Assembly: GCF_000014285.2 (NCBI RefSeq)
Contig: NC_008343.2
Location: 1,700,501-1,764,500 of the forward strand
From: Granulibacter bethesdensis CGDNIH1
GTDB taxonomy: Bacteria > Pseudomonadota > Alphaproteobacteria > Acetobacterales > Acetobacteraceae
Reading direction: 5' to 3'
Length of the DNA stretch: 64,000 nucleotides
Of this stretch, positions 8,309 to 17,415 are shown in pieces (position 1 is the stretch's first letter; every line of letters starts with the position of its first letter). The notes under the pieces were generated by a model. That model ran no database searches. It worked only from the letters and a program-made list of their open reading frames with translations, and was not told where the DNA came from. A program made the position numbers and the translations under genes.

Positions 8309-9024
8309 CTTACCCTTCCCGATGCCATACCCAAAGCCACATACCCTCCCCATAACTCAATTCACGATTTGCAGAAACGGGTACCTTGTGGCGGGTTCCC
8401 TTGGAACAGACGCGCGGCCAAAGCCACAAAACATAACCTATAATCGAGCGGACAGAACATATCAAGAACGATTTTGGCGGGCAAATTTAGTAAGGTTTGT
8501 TGTTATGCATCTTAATGGCTGTTTCCCCACAGTACGCTGCCTGCTTTCTCACCAACTGGATGCGCTTCTTGGATGGGTAGCTGCGACGGTGAGCCTTTAA
8601 ATGTCCCCTACGGTATGGGCCGATTCTGGATGGCCATATGTTCCAAATTCTTCTGCCGCTAACTCTCGCTCGCTTCTGCATTGGGACGGGGTCACGGGAT
8701 GTCAATCGACATTTTGTGGTAATTTATGTGGGATAAAATCTTTTTATAAAATATAATATATTGAAATATATGATAAAAAATAAAAATGCATTCGGACACC
8801 CTCTCCGCCAGTCGCATCTTCCAGATGATGCCATAAAGTACCAAAAGTCTTGTAATCTCTCGATAAAATGCCGCTTTATCAAACCATAAGATACGTAGAT
8901 AAACTTTATCTACCCGGGCAATCCCGGGACTAATCCGGGACCAGAATTATCCCTTTGAGACAAAAATCGGGACTAATTTCTAACGCCGATTCGTTGATTC
9001 ACGAAATCACCATCCTGCGCGCAC
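8309..9024. other. Gene-poor stretch with AT-rich block and inverted-repeat cluster
   Basis: No convincing gene. 8700-8790 is very AT-rich. From 8862 to about 8985 there is a dense set of repeats: GATAAA/TTTATC (8862-8880), the 17-bp palindrome TAGATAAACTTTATCTA (8896-8912), and three related copies of a GGGACTAAT-like word (near 8927, 8937 and 8969). Such a set could be an operator, a remnant replication or attachment site, or relics of a mobile element. Promoters for the minus-strand operon should lie at its left end, but no clear -10/-35 pair stands out. Confidence 0.5.
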
Positions 9025-9050
9025 AAAAAAAGCCGGGGACATGCCCCGGT
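9025..9050 (-). terminator. Rho-independent terminator after holin remnant
   Basis: On the minus strand the stem CCGGGG/CCCCGG (5-base loop, 9033-9049) is followed by seven T residues (9025-9031). It lies just downstream of the holin-like pseudogene and probably belonged to the same phage lysis unit. Confidence 0.75.
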
Positions 9051-9077
9051 CTCTTTCGTCCAGATTGGTGATGGCGG

Positions 9078-9300
9078 TCAGTGGGCCGCGGCGGCAGTCG
9101 CAGCCGCACCGACAGTCACCGACGGATCATGCGCCAGCAGTTGGCCAAGACCGACTTCCACAGCCGACGCCAGCACCGCCGGGGCGACTTGCTTTTGCAG
9201 ATACTCCACGCCTGCTGCCATAGCCGCCGCACAGGATGCCGAATCAGTGATCGGCGCCAGCCGCAACCGAGGCAGAATACGCCGCACCAACCGCCTGCTG
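9078..9300 (-). pseudogene. Frameshifted remnant of a phage holin-like gene
   Basis: The 3' part in one frame reads ITDSASCAAAMAAGVEYL and, further on, VEVGLGQLLAHDPSVTVGAA. This matches the C-terminal half of the intact gene at 43093-43479 (VTDPSARAAALSAGVEYL and VEAGLGTLLARDPTVGAA). In a neighbouring frame just upstream is QQAVGAAYSASVAAG, matching QQAAGAAYAAAVASG of the same protein. The two halves join near 9255, so a frameshift separates them. The N-terminal membrane segment is absent. This is a decayed second copy of the lysis gene, evidence for an older phage element here. Confidence 0.75.
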
Positions 9301-10027
9301 CCCCCGCCCCCGACCATCCACAAGGTCGAGGCGGTGATGGCTGATCCTGTGCGCCTGCACAGCCAGCTGGGGTATGATACTAATTTCGTTTTTGGCTGCC
9401 GAGACAGCATAAAGCCCAGTACCAGTCTGACATATGGCTGAAAGTGGGATTCTACAATGCAGGATTGCCCGTGACATACGGCGGGCCGGCGCGCATGTAC
9501 AAATGGTAATGAAATCCGGACATATCCCAAACTGTTTTTGAAAACCCCATACGCGTATTTCTGACGCTTTTGCGTTAATGATGCCTGTGTGGCAGGCGAT
9601 GAGATAACGCGGCCGTAATAGATGCCTGACATAAAATTGTTATTGTAATGGCTCCGCAATGAATAGTGTAGTATACATAAAAAAAACTCCGACATCCCAT
9701 AATATTGTAATAAAAATTGATTTTGTTTTTTTAAATAAAAATAAAAATATCTTATCCGTTGTATTCTATCGTTTTATAGAAAGTTATTTCATTTATTTTA
9801 TTTTAAAAACCAAAAAAAATATTTTTTATTTTTTAAAATTTGTATTCATTTATAATATTTTCCAAAATTAATATAAAATTCGTTTAAAAATTTGTCACTT
9901 CTCAAAAATGAGAATCGGAGGCACTATACCGCCATGGCAAAAGGATGGTTGGTCATCCAGTCATACACTGAATTTGATAAGAGGATGGTTTTGTCTTGTA
10001 TCTGTAAACTTCAGGAAAGTGGACGCA
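9301..10027. other. AT-rich upstream region of the microcin cluster
   Basis: No supported gene. About 9650-9900 is extremely AT-rich with long A and T runs, unlike the surrounding GC-rich DNA. It precedes the two precursor genes and may hold their promoter, with UP-element-like or curved DNA and binding sites for xenogeneic silencers. A short open frame within it codes mainly F, I, K, N and Y and looks like a by-product of base composition. Confidence 0.5.
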
Positions 10028-10192
10028 ATGCCTGAGGCACTGAAGCAGAATAACGAAGCCATTTCCGAAGAGGAACTGGAAGCCGCCAATGGCGGTGGAT
10101 TTAGAACCGCTGTTACAAAAAAAGCAACCAAGACGATTGCCAAGGCCGGGATCGAGGTTGCTGCTGAGAAGGTAGCCGGTAAAAATTCATAA
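10028..10192 (+). CDS. Double-glycine-leader microcin-like precursor 1
   Basis: A 54-residue peptide. The leader ends ISEEELEAANGG at residue 23, the NHLM/Nif11-type double-glycine pattern cut by C39 peptidases. The 31-residue core is rich in K and A (TKKATKTIAKAG), net charge about +5, and could form a cationic amphipathic helix; it has no cysteine. ATG 10028 is preferred to the longer frame because AGGAAAG precedes it and the leader then has normal length. The words around its start (TTCAGGAAAG) recur before precursor 2. The next intact genes are the matching exporter. With no modification enzyme nearby, an unmodified secreted antimicrobial peptide is the best guess. Confidence 0.75.
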   Translation: MPEALKQNNEAISEEELEAANGGGFRTAVTKKATKTIAKAGIEVAAEKVAGKNS

Positions 10193-10248
10193 CGTTTTTA
10201 CCGCTTAAGAGTGTGTCATCTATTTTTAAATTCAGGAAAGCATAGACC

Positions 10249-10506
10249 ATGACTGACAAACTGAACCAGAACAACGACGCCATTTCCGATGCGGATCTGG
10301 AGGGCGTTAACGGTGGTGGTTCCTGGCAAAGGGGCGACGGTGGAAAAATGCAGTGGGTTGAGCAGAAAGCCAGCGGGAATGCGGGAAATTTTTCCGCTTC
10401 GCGTGAGGCAAGCAACCAGCGCGTTGTGAGAGACAATTCTGGTAATATCCTCAAGGTCTATCGCCATGATGGCCAGAAAGAATATGAAGTTACGAAAAAA
10501 AGATAA
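10249..10506 (+). CDS. Double-glycine-leader microcin-like precursor 2
   Basis: An 85-residue peptide with the leader LNQNNDAISDADLEGVNGGG (cut expected near residue 23 or 24), clearly related to that of precursor 1 (LKQNNEAISEEELEAANGGG). The roughly 61-residue core is polar and cysteine-free (GKMQWVEQKASGNAG, ending EYEVTKKR) and unlike the first core. A TTCAGGAAAG segment lies upstream, as before precursor 1. Conserved leaders with divergent cores point to two substrates of one exporter, perhaps a two-peptide bacteriocin. The second core could instead be a non-antimicrobial exported protein. Confidence 0.75.
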   Translation: MTDKLNQNNDAISDADLEGVNGGGSWQRGDGGKMQWVEQKASGNAGNFSASREASNQRVVRDNSGNILKVYRHDGQKEYEVTKKR

Positions 10507-10590
10507 GATCATCATTAGGTGGTCGTAATTTTTGTGGATGACATGATACTGGTTGAAGGGTTCGTTTAATCGGTCATGTTATTTGAAACG

Positions 10591-10620
10591 AGCACGGCAT
10601 GCAGCGTTGCATGCCGTGCT
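10591..10620 (+). terminator. Perfect 13-bp hairpin between precursors and exporter genes
   Basis: AGCACGGCATGCA, loop GCGT, then TGCATGCCGTGCT form a perfect 13-bp stem 85 bp after precursor 2 and 76 bp before the HlyD gene. Only a weak T-rich tail (TGTGTATTTC) follows. It may be a partial terminator or mRNA-stabilising element that keeps peptide mRNA abundant relative to exporter mRNA. Confidence 0.65.
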
Positions 10621-10696
10621 TGTGTATTTCAGACAGTTTTTTGCTAAAAATCGTGTGGATTGGCATCATTCATTTCTTTAAGGAATTAGGTATTTT

Positions 10697-12025
10697 ATGG
10701 TGGCAAGCCAATCTTCTTCCCGGCCTGTCCGCAATCGTCGCAGGGGGCTGTTCCGTCAGCAATCTCTGAAGCAGCTCGACAAACCTGAAGATTTTCAGGT
10801 TCCTTTGCGGGTCGTGGGGCCGGTCGATTGGTTGGTGGGATTGCTCTGCCTGGCCTTCTGTATCTCGATCATCCTGTGGTCCTGCATCTCGCGATACCGG
10901 GAAACCGTGCAGGGGCGCGGTATTCTTGTGCGCACCGATGGTATGTTCATCGGCATCAACGCACCGAAAGCCGGATGGATTGATGAGGTCGTTGCGCAGG
11001 GGCGCAAGGTCAAGGCGCATGATCTGGTCGCATCCCTTGCGACGCCGGAGGAAGATGCCCGGATACAGGATATGCAGAGCCGCATTGCCCAGATAGAAAC
11101 CCAGCAGGCCTCCATATCAAAGCGTTATATCCAGAGAATTGCTGTGGAAACACGCGCGCAGCAACGCAGGCGGGATGAGCTTCAGGAATCCGCGGGGTTG
11201 ACAGAGCGCCGTATCGCAGAGGCAGCCGTCACCCTTTCAAACCGGGAATATCTGTTCAACAACGGCGCCGGCACGATAGACCGTGTTCATGAGGCCAGAG
11301 AGCGTCTTTTCGCATCGCGGGAGGCACTGTCCCATACCAGAGCCGATCTTGCGTCTCTGGACAGTGTTCTTTTGTCGCTGGAAGGACAGCGGGATCTGGA
11401 ACTGGAGTCTATCCACCGGCAGCTTCTTGAGCTGCAAGGGCAGTTGGAACAGGCCAAGCTGGCCCGGAAGCTGGCGGATGAAATCCGCGCTCCCCAGGCT
11501 GGGCTGGTGGCACTGGTGCCGGTGACGAAAAATGCTCTGGTCGCTGCGGGACAGCGGATCATCACGCTGGAAACGGGCGAAAGCAAACTGGAAGTGCTGT
11601 TTTTTGTCCCGGGTGATCTGGGAAAACGTATCGAGCCTGGCATGCAGGTCAGAATTTCTCCAACGACGGCCCCCCGCGAGGAGTATGGGATGCTGATCGG
11701 AAAAGTTGTCTCCATTTCTCCTCATCCCGAAGGGCAGGCTGAAATCAGCGAGCATCTAGGCAATCCTGAACTCGCCCGCATGATGGCAAAGGATGGAACG
11801 CCTTTTGAGGTCAGGGCCACGCTGGAGCTGGCTCCGTCTGAACCCGTTCCTGACGATGATGAGGATGAGGATGATGTGCGGCACAATCCTTATACCTGGA
11901 CATCGACACGGGGTACGACCATTTCACTGAGCAGTGGCCAGATGGTGGTCGCTGATGTCACGGTTCGTCAGGCACCTCCTATTTCCCTGGTGATTCCTGC
12001 CTTGCGTCGCTGGACCGGCTTGTAA
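10697..12025 (+). CDS. NHLM-type HlyD-family adaptor
   Basis: A 442-residue periplasmic adaptor. One membrane segment (about 43-63, LVGLLCLAFCISIILW) is followed by a barrel-type segment RGILVRTDGMFIGINAPKAG, a long coiled coil (about 115-255) and a second lipoyl/beta-barrel half. An unusual acidic insert DDDEDEDD lies near residue 395. It matches the HlyD component of NHLM bacteriocin exporters. It should bridge the two ABC proteins to an outer-membrane channel, which is not encoded here. ATG 10697 follows AAGGAATTAGG. The next gene starts 15 bp downstream. Confidence 0.85.
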   Translation: MVASQSSSRPVRNRRRGLFRQQSLKQLDKPEDFQVPLRVVGPVDWLVGLLCLAFCISIILWSCISRYRETVQGRGILVRTDGMFIGINAPKAGWIDEVVAQGRKVKAHDLVASLATPEEDARIQDMQSRIAQIETQQASISKRYIQRIAVETRAQQRRRDELQESAGLTERRIAEAAVTLSNREYLFNNGAGTIDRVHEARERLFASREALSHTRADLASLDSVLLSLEGQRDLELESIHRQLLELQGQLEQAKLARKLADEIRAPQAGLVALVPVTKNALVAAGQRIITLETGESKLEVLFFVPGDLGKRIEPGMQVRISPTTAPREEYGMLIGKVVSISPHPEGQAEISEHLGNPELARMMAKDGTPFEVRATLELAPSEPVPDDDEDEDDVRHNPYTWTSTRGTTISLSSGQMVVADVTVRQAPPISLVIPALRRWTGL

Positions 12026-12039
12026 AAAGGCTGGACCAG

Positions 12040-14250
12040 ATGAACACCGATTCCAGCAATGTGAATGCCGAAGCAGACCAGGCAATGCCGCCCCGGCTTC
12101 GTCCGACGCGTCATCGTCGCGTGCCGACCATTCTGCAGATGGAGGCCGCCGAATGCGGAGCGGCTTCTCTGGGGATGATCCTGGCCTATTATGGTTTATG
12201 GATACCTTTGGAGACGTTGAGGGAAGTCTGCCATGTCTCCAAGGATGGCACGTCAGCAGCTTCTATATTGCGTGGTGCGCGCCGTCTCGGGCTGAAAGCG
12301 TCAGGATGGCGTGTGGAGCCGGAGGCCCTGGCCCAGCACCGTCTGCCTGCGATCGCTTTCTGGGAGCTAAATCACTTCGTCGTCGTTGAAGGGGTCAAAA
12401 AAAACAGCGTCATCATCAACGATCCGGCCTTTGGACGGCGTTCGATCGATGCTGAGAGTTTTGATGCCGCCTTCACGGGTGTTCTGCTCACATTCGAACC
12501 GACGGAAGCGTTTAAACCCGGTGGCATGCGCGTCAGCCTGTTACGGGCATTGCTGCCGCGTGGCAGAAGAACCAGGGCAGCACTCGGTTTTCTGGCGATC
12601 ATCGCGGTCTGCAATCTGCTGCCACCGATTTTTCTGCCCGCGGCAGGCAAGATATTTGCCGATAATGTGCTGGTTCAACATGCGACCTCATGGTTGAGGC
12701 CACTTTTGCTGGCGCTGCTGGTGTCGGCGCTGATGTCTTCGGTGCTGTCATGGCTGCATGGGATGGTTCTGACCAAACTCCAGCGGCAGATGGGCACGGA
12801 ATCGGCCATTCAGCTCATGGGGCATCTGCTGCGTCTGCCGGTCAATTTTTTTGTGCAGCGTCATACAGGCGATATCGCCTGTCGGGTGGATGCGGCACAG
12901 CATTTGTCACACAGTGCTGTCGTGACCATTTCCTCAGCCGTTTTCAGCATCATGGGTGCCATTACCAGCGCCCTGATCATGATGCTGTACGATGTGCCGA
13001 TGGCACTCGGATGTTTCCTGCTGTCGGCTGTCGATCTTGTCGCACTCTATCTTGTGACGGTGATGCGTGTGGATGGCGTGCGGCGCGCAACACTTCAGCG
13101 CGCACGCTATACGACTGTTGCCCTGGGGGGTATCCAGTCTATCGAAACCATCAAGGCATCCGGGTCCGAAAGCGATTTTTTTGCGAAAATTGCCGGTGCA
13201 CAGGCTCAACTTCTCAATATGATGCTGAGCCTCGAGCGTCTGACGGTCTATATGACGCTTGTGCCGCAGGTCATCAAAAGCCTTTCTTATGCCGGGCTGC
13301 TCGGATGGGGAGCCGCCAAGGTTATGGGCGGCGATATGACGATCGGGACGCTGATTGCGTTTCTTTCGGTTCTGCAAGCCTTTCATACGCCGGTTCAGAC
13401 ATTGGTCGGAGCCATTGGCGGCCTGCAGGAATTGCGTGGTGATCTTGATCGTGTGCAGGATACCATGCGTCATGCCCCGGCCATTGTTGAAAAAATCGAA
13501 GGCAACAGTAGCTGGCTGAGTGAACATGGAAGGTTGTCCGGCCGGATCACGCTGCATGGCATCAGCTTTTCCTACAGTGCCGATCGGCCTCTGATATCCG
13601 ATTTCAATCTGGATATGCCATCGGGATCATGGGTTGCGCTGGTGGGCGCATCAGGCAGCGGGAAATCAACCATCTCCAGGATTCTGGCCGGTCTTCTGTC
13701 GCCATCCGATGGTCGTGTCATGTTCGATGGGGTCGATGCCGCTGACATTCCACGACGCGTTATCGCTGGCTCCGTCAGTTTTGTTGAACAGAATGTCGTT
13801 CTGTTTGAAGGCACAGTGCGGGAGAATATCGCATTGTGGGATCCCTCCCTGAATGACGAGGCGATTGTGGGTGCTGCCAAGGATGCCTGTATCCACGATG
13901 ATATCGGTCGGCGGAAAGGGCAGTACGAAGCGGTTATTGCCGAGGATGGCGCGAATTTTTCAGGTGGGCAGCGACAGCGTTTTGAACTGGCACGGGCGCT
14001 GGCGACCAATCCGGCTATTCTGATTCTGGATGAGGCGACATCTGCGCTGGATACCGCGACCGAATTATCGGTTCTGGACAATCTCCGCCGCAGAGGTATC
14101 ACAATCCTGATGGTATCACACAGGCTCAGCACCATTCGCGACTGTGACGAGATTATTGTTCTGGATCATGGGCAGGTTGTTCAGCGCGGCAGGCATGAAG
14201 CGCTGATGGCGGTGGATGGGCCGTATGCAGAGCTTATCCGTGTCGAATAG
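12040..14250 (+). CDS. NHLM-type peptidase-containing ABC exporter (C39 + TMD + NBD)
   Basis: A 736-residue fusion. The N-terminal C39 peptidase has catalytic C39 (QMEAAECGAASLGM), H112 (NHFVVVEG) and D128 (NDPAFG), and should cut the GG leaders of the two precursors. A six-helix membrane domain spans about 180-460. The nucleotide-binding domain has Walker A GASGSGKST, signature FSGGQRQR and Walker B ILILDEATSALD. This matches the ABC1 component of NHLM systems. It lies between the HlyD gene and the second ABC gene in one operon. All catalytic residues are present, so maturation and export should be functional. Confidence 0.9.
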   Translation: MNTDSSNVNAEADQAMPPRLRPTRHRRVPTILQMEAAECGAASLGMILAYYGLWIPLETLREVCHVSKDGTSAASILRGARRLGLKASGWRVEPEALAQHRLPAIAFWELNHFVVVEGVKKNSVIINDPAFGRRSIDAESFDAAFTGVLLTFEPTEAFKPGGMRVSLLRALLPRGRRTRAALGFLAIIAVCNLLPPIFLPAAGKIFADNVLVQHATSWLRPLLLALLVSALMSSVLSWLHGMVLTKLQRQMGTESAIQLMGHLLRLPVNFFVQRHTGDIACRVDAAQHLSHSAVVTISSAVFSIMGAITSALIMMLYDVPMALGCFLLSAVDLVALYLVTVMRVDGVRRATLQRARYTTVALGGIQSIETIKASGSESDFFAKIAGAQAQLLNMMLSLERLTVYMTLVPQVIKSLSYAGLLGWGAAKVMGGDMTIGTLIAFLSVLQAFHTPVQTLVGAIGGLQELRGDLDRVQDTMRHAPAIVEKIEGNSSWLSEHGRLSGRITLHGISFSYSADRPLISDFNLDMPSGSWVALVGASGSGKSTISRILAGLLSPSDGRVMFDGVDAADIPRRVIAGSVSFVEQNVVLFEGTVRENIALWDPSLNDEAIVGAAKDACIHDDIGRRKGQYEAVIAEDGANFSGGQRQRFELARALATNPAILILDEATSALDTATELSVLDNLRRRGITILMVSHRLSTIRDCDEIIVLDHGQVVQRGRHEALMAVDGPYAELIRVE

Positions 14251-14278
14251 CATTTCATTTTAAACCGGCAGTCCCACG

Positions 14279-17131
14279 ATGGTTCGTTTTGAAGTCAAGC
14301 AGCAGGTTATTTGTGCTGAACATCATGCGTACATGATACAGGGAGGGGAGGCCGCCCTGTTCTGGGAGGCTTCCCATCAGGCCGGAACCAGACGCTTTAT
14401 CGGCCGGTTACAGGACGGGGACGTTGTATTCGGTCTTTCATCAGCCGGGATACGTTTGGTTATATTACTGGATACCGGCACATCGGCTGAAAAGAAAGCG
14501 TCGGACATTTTGGCCATGCAGCCCGGAATATTGGCGGAGGCCGTCGATACATGGCTATATCGCCTTCTGGGTGGTTTACCGGATCTCTCAAATCATGATT
14601 TCGGGGATGCGGAACCGTGGCAGCCGGATTCCGCTGGTCTGAACGCTGATATGCCTGCCGGAGAGCATCTTGTTCCGTTCGGGTCTGTTTTTGCGCCCCC
14701 AGCGGACAGGGTGCTGTGGTGCCAGGTCAGGGACGGTGCCATTGCAACGGCATTGCAGTCTCTGGAGTCCCCGCATAACGCAGCCTTGCCGTGTTTGAGC
14801 CTGCTGCCGTTCGTGACTGAAAAAGACAGCCTGATCGTTTTCAGTAACAGTCTGACGATGGCGGTGCACGGACATCTGCTTGCATTGCTGGAGATATTCC
14901 ATCAGGCGCTGCTGGCCTGTCTGACCCGGCAGGATCAGGAAAATCAGGATTTCTTTATCCGCCGCCTGTCGGTCTCCGCGGATGAGGATGCCAGAGTGGT
15001 TTCTGAAGGATTGGCCGCTCTGACGCCCGGGAAGCGGCCCGTACCGGTGGTAGCGGAGACAGATCTGCCGCTTGCCGTGGCTTTGAAGGCCGTTGCGGAG
15101 GATATGGGTGTTGCCTTGCCACCGGAGTTCGGCCGGGTCGTCGAGAAGATAACAGGATTTGACGAAGAAGGTATCCTGAAGGCACTGGCGGCTTATTGCG
15201 GGTTGAGCATACGCCGTATTCGGCTTCGTCCCGACTGGTGGCGCCATCCCGGCGAAAACATGATCGGATATTTTCAGGATGGTCAGCCTGTTGCGCTGAT
15301 AGCAGGCAGAAAAAAATGGACTTCCGTGCATGCTGATCAGGAACAGAAAAAATGGCAGACCGTGACGGCCGAAATGGCTGCCACGGTTCTTTCTTATGGA
15401 TACGTGGTCTATAGGCCCTTTGGTCTCAAAGATAAAAAACCACTTTATGCCATCATCCGCTTTGTCCTCAGTCTGGCCAGACGCGAACTGATATTGGTAG
15501 GAATCATCAGCCTTCTGGTCAGCCTGATGGGAATGGCTTCTCCGTTTTTATCGGGCATGCTGGTGCAGCAGGTTATCCCGGAAGGGGTAAAAAGTGAGGT
15601 TCTTCAGCTTGTTCTGGCAATGCTGGGGGTCTCGTTGGGGATGGTCAGTTTCGAGCTTGTGCGCAGCCTTGCCGTGCTCAGAATGGAAACGGTGCTCAGC
15701 TCGTCCATGGATATGGCATTATGGAATCATCTGCTGCGGCTGCCTGCAAGCTTTTTCCAGCGTTTCGGTGCCGGTGATCTTTCCATGCGTGCGGATGCGA
15801 TCAATGAAATCCACCGCACGATCGGTATTTCCACGATTACCATTCTGATCAGTGTTATTTTCTCGGTTTTTAATCTTGCTGTTCTTTTCAGCTATGGCAT
15901 GGCGCCTATTCTGCTGACGATCGTGATCTGCCTTGTCGAGATAGGGCTTCTTTTATTCTCGGCGATGTTCAATACGACCATGCAACGTCAGGCTCTGGCG
16001 AACAGGGGCGCCATGCAGACGTTAACGGTGCAGATTTTTCAGGGCATATCGAAATTACGTGTCGCCGCGGCAGAAAACCGTTTTCTGGCACGCTGGATGA
16101 AGCTTTTCGCCCGGGATCAGGCCATTCATTATCGGGTGGATATGGTCGGCAATGGGCTGGCGGCTTTTGGCGTCGGCTGGAACATTCTGGTCATGGCGGC
16201 GCTGATTGCTCTGGTCGGCTTTGGTGCCGCCAAGATGTCATTTGGTGATTATGTCACGTATTCCGGCATTTCAGGGCAGTTTGTTTCTGCTGTGCTGTCT
16301 CTGGTTGGCATCATCTCCTCGATCATGTCGGTGGTCCCGCTATGGGAAAGAAGCTTGCCGATCCTGGCAGAGCCGCAGGAAAACGCCGGCGGGCGTGTGC
16401 AGCCCGGCCAGTTGCACGGTGATATCGCACTGGATCATGTGACCTTTACCTATCCCAACGGGATGGTTGCGCTGAGAGATATATCGCTCAAGATCAAGGC
16501 GGGGACTTTTGTTGCGATTGTCGGCCCGTCCGGCTCGGGAAAATCCACTCTCATGCGTCTGCTGCTGGGTTTCGATCAGCCGGGCAGCGGTTCCGTTCTG
16601 TTCGATGGGTATGATCTGAAAGATCTGGATACAGGCGCCGTCCGGCGGCAGCTTGGTGTTGTGTTGCAGCAAAGCAGAATTGAAACCGGCAGTATTTATA
16701 ATAATATAGCCGGTGCGGTGCCGATGAGTCATGAAGAAGCATGGGAGGCCGCCAGCCTTGCCGGACTGGCAGATGATATCGATGCCATGCCGATGGGACT
16801 TCATACCTATGTAGATGACAGCGGCCAGACATTATCCGGCGGGCAGAAGCAGCGTCTTCTGCTGGCCCGTGCCATAGCGCGTCATCCACGGATCATGATG
16901 CTCGATGAGGCAACCAGCGCGCTGGACAATATAACCCAGGCCCATGTCATGAACACGCTGTCCACCCTCCGGATCACACGTGTCGTGATTGCGCACAGGC
17001 TGAGCACGATCAAGGAAGCGGATGTAATCCTTGTCTTCGCGGATGGCCGTCTGGTTGAGCAGGGCAATTACCAGTCACTGATTGCAGCGGGAGGTGTTTT
17101 CGCCGGACTCGCCCAGCGTCAGATGGCATGA
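14279..17131 (+). CDS. NHLM-type second ABC transporter with long N-terminal extension
   Basis: A 950-residue protein. The first roughly 400 residues are not a C39 peptidase and lack its Cys/His pattern; they match the extension typical of the NHLM ABC2 component, of uncertain role. A membrane domain (about 405-690) and an NBD follow: Walker A GPSGSGKST, signature LSGGQKQR, Walker B IMMLDEATSALD. It probably heterodimerises with the C39-containing ABC protein. It is the last gene of the exporter operon, 28 bp after its partner. Confidence 0.88.
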   Translation: MVRFEVKQQVICAEHHAYMIQGGEAALFWEASHQAGTRRFIGRLQDGDVVFGLSSAGIRLVILLDTGTSAEKKASDILAMQPGILAEAVDTWLYRLLGGLPDLSNHDFGDAEPWQPDSAGLNADMPAGEHLVPFGSVFAPPADRVLWCQVRDGAIATALQSLESPHNAALPCLSLLPFVTEKDSLIVFSNSLTMAVHGHLLALLEIFHQALLACLTRQDQENQDFFIRRLSVSADEDARVVSEGLAALTPGKRPVPVVAETDLPLAVALKAVAEDMGVALPPEFGRVVEKITGFDEEGILKALAAYCGLSIRRIRLRPDWWRHPGENMIGYFQDGQPVALIAGRKKWTSVHADQEQKKWQTVTAEMAATVLSYGYVVYRPFGLKDKKPLYAIIRFVLSLARRELILVGIISLLVSLMGMASPFLSGMLVQQVIPEGVKSEVLQLVLAMLGVSLGMVSFELVRSLAVLRMETVLSSSMDMALWNHLLRLPASFFQRFGAGDLSMRADAINEIHRTIGISTITILISVIFSVFNLAVLFSYGMAPILLTIVICLVEIGLLLFSAMFNTTMQRQALANRGAMQTLTVQIFQGISKLRVAAAENRFLARWMKLFARDQAIHYRVDMVGNGLAAFGVGWNILVMAALIALVGFGAAKMSFGDYVTYSGISGQFVSAVLSLVGIISSIMSVVPLWERSLPILAEPQENAGGRVQPGQLHGDIALDHVTFTYPNGMVALRDISLKIKAGTFVAIVGPSGSGKSTLMRLLLGFDQPGSGSVLFDGYDLKDLDTGAVRRQLGVVLQQSRIETGSIYNNIAGAVPMSHEEAWEAASLAGLADDIDAMPMGLHTYVDDSGQTLSGGQKQRLLLARAIARHPRIMMLDEATSALDNITQAHVMNTLSTLRITRVVIAHRLSTIKEADVILVFADGRLVEQGNYQSLIAAGGVFAGLAQRQMA

Positions 17132-17415
17132 AACGACGCGGCCTTCTGCTCAGAAATGGGTCTGGCCGCGCATTCTGCCCGAACCTGTATGGCTGCATCG
17201 CTGGCTCCAGTCACCAGTCGCATCTTCTATAAGATGCCTTGAGCAGCCTGATGTCCTTGTTTTTCCCCTTGCAAGGCGCGGGAGCAATAGGCAACGAGGG
17301 CGCGAACAGCATATCCATGGTGAGATCGTGAAATCCCTGCGCCGGCTCCAGCATGACCTGCCGGTCGTGAAAACTGCGTTCCGATTACTCTGCCTTCAGG
17401 CGGACAAACGCCACA
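17132..17415. other. Gap between microcin exporter and UdgX gene
   Basis: No supported gene. It contains a hairpin-like GCATCTT-CTAT-AAGATGC (17220-17237) and a short piece that could encode KSLRRLQHDLPVVKTAFRLL, perhaps debris of a lost gene. The two flanking genes converge here; no terminator with a good T-run was seen. Confidence 0.4.

Noticed and set aside
9659-9871. A 70-codon open frame in the AT-rich block
   Set aside because: Its residues (F, I, K, N, Y) simply reflect AT-rich DNA, and there is no ribosome-binding site or family resemblance.
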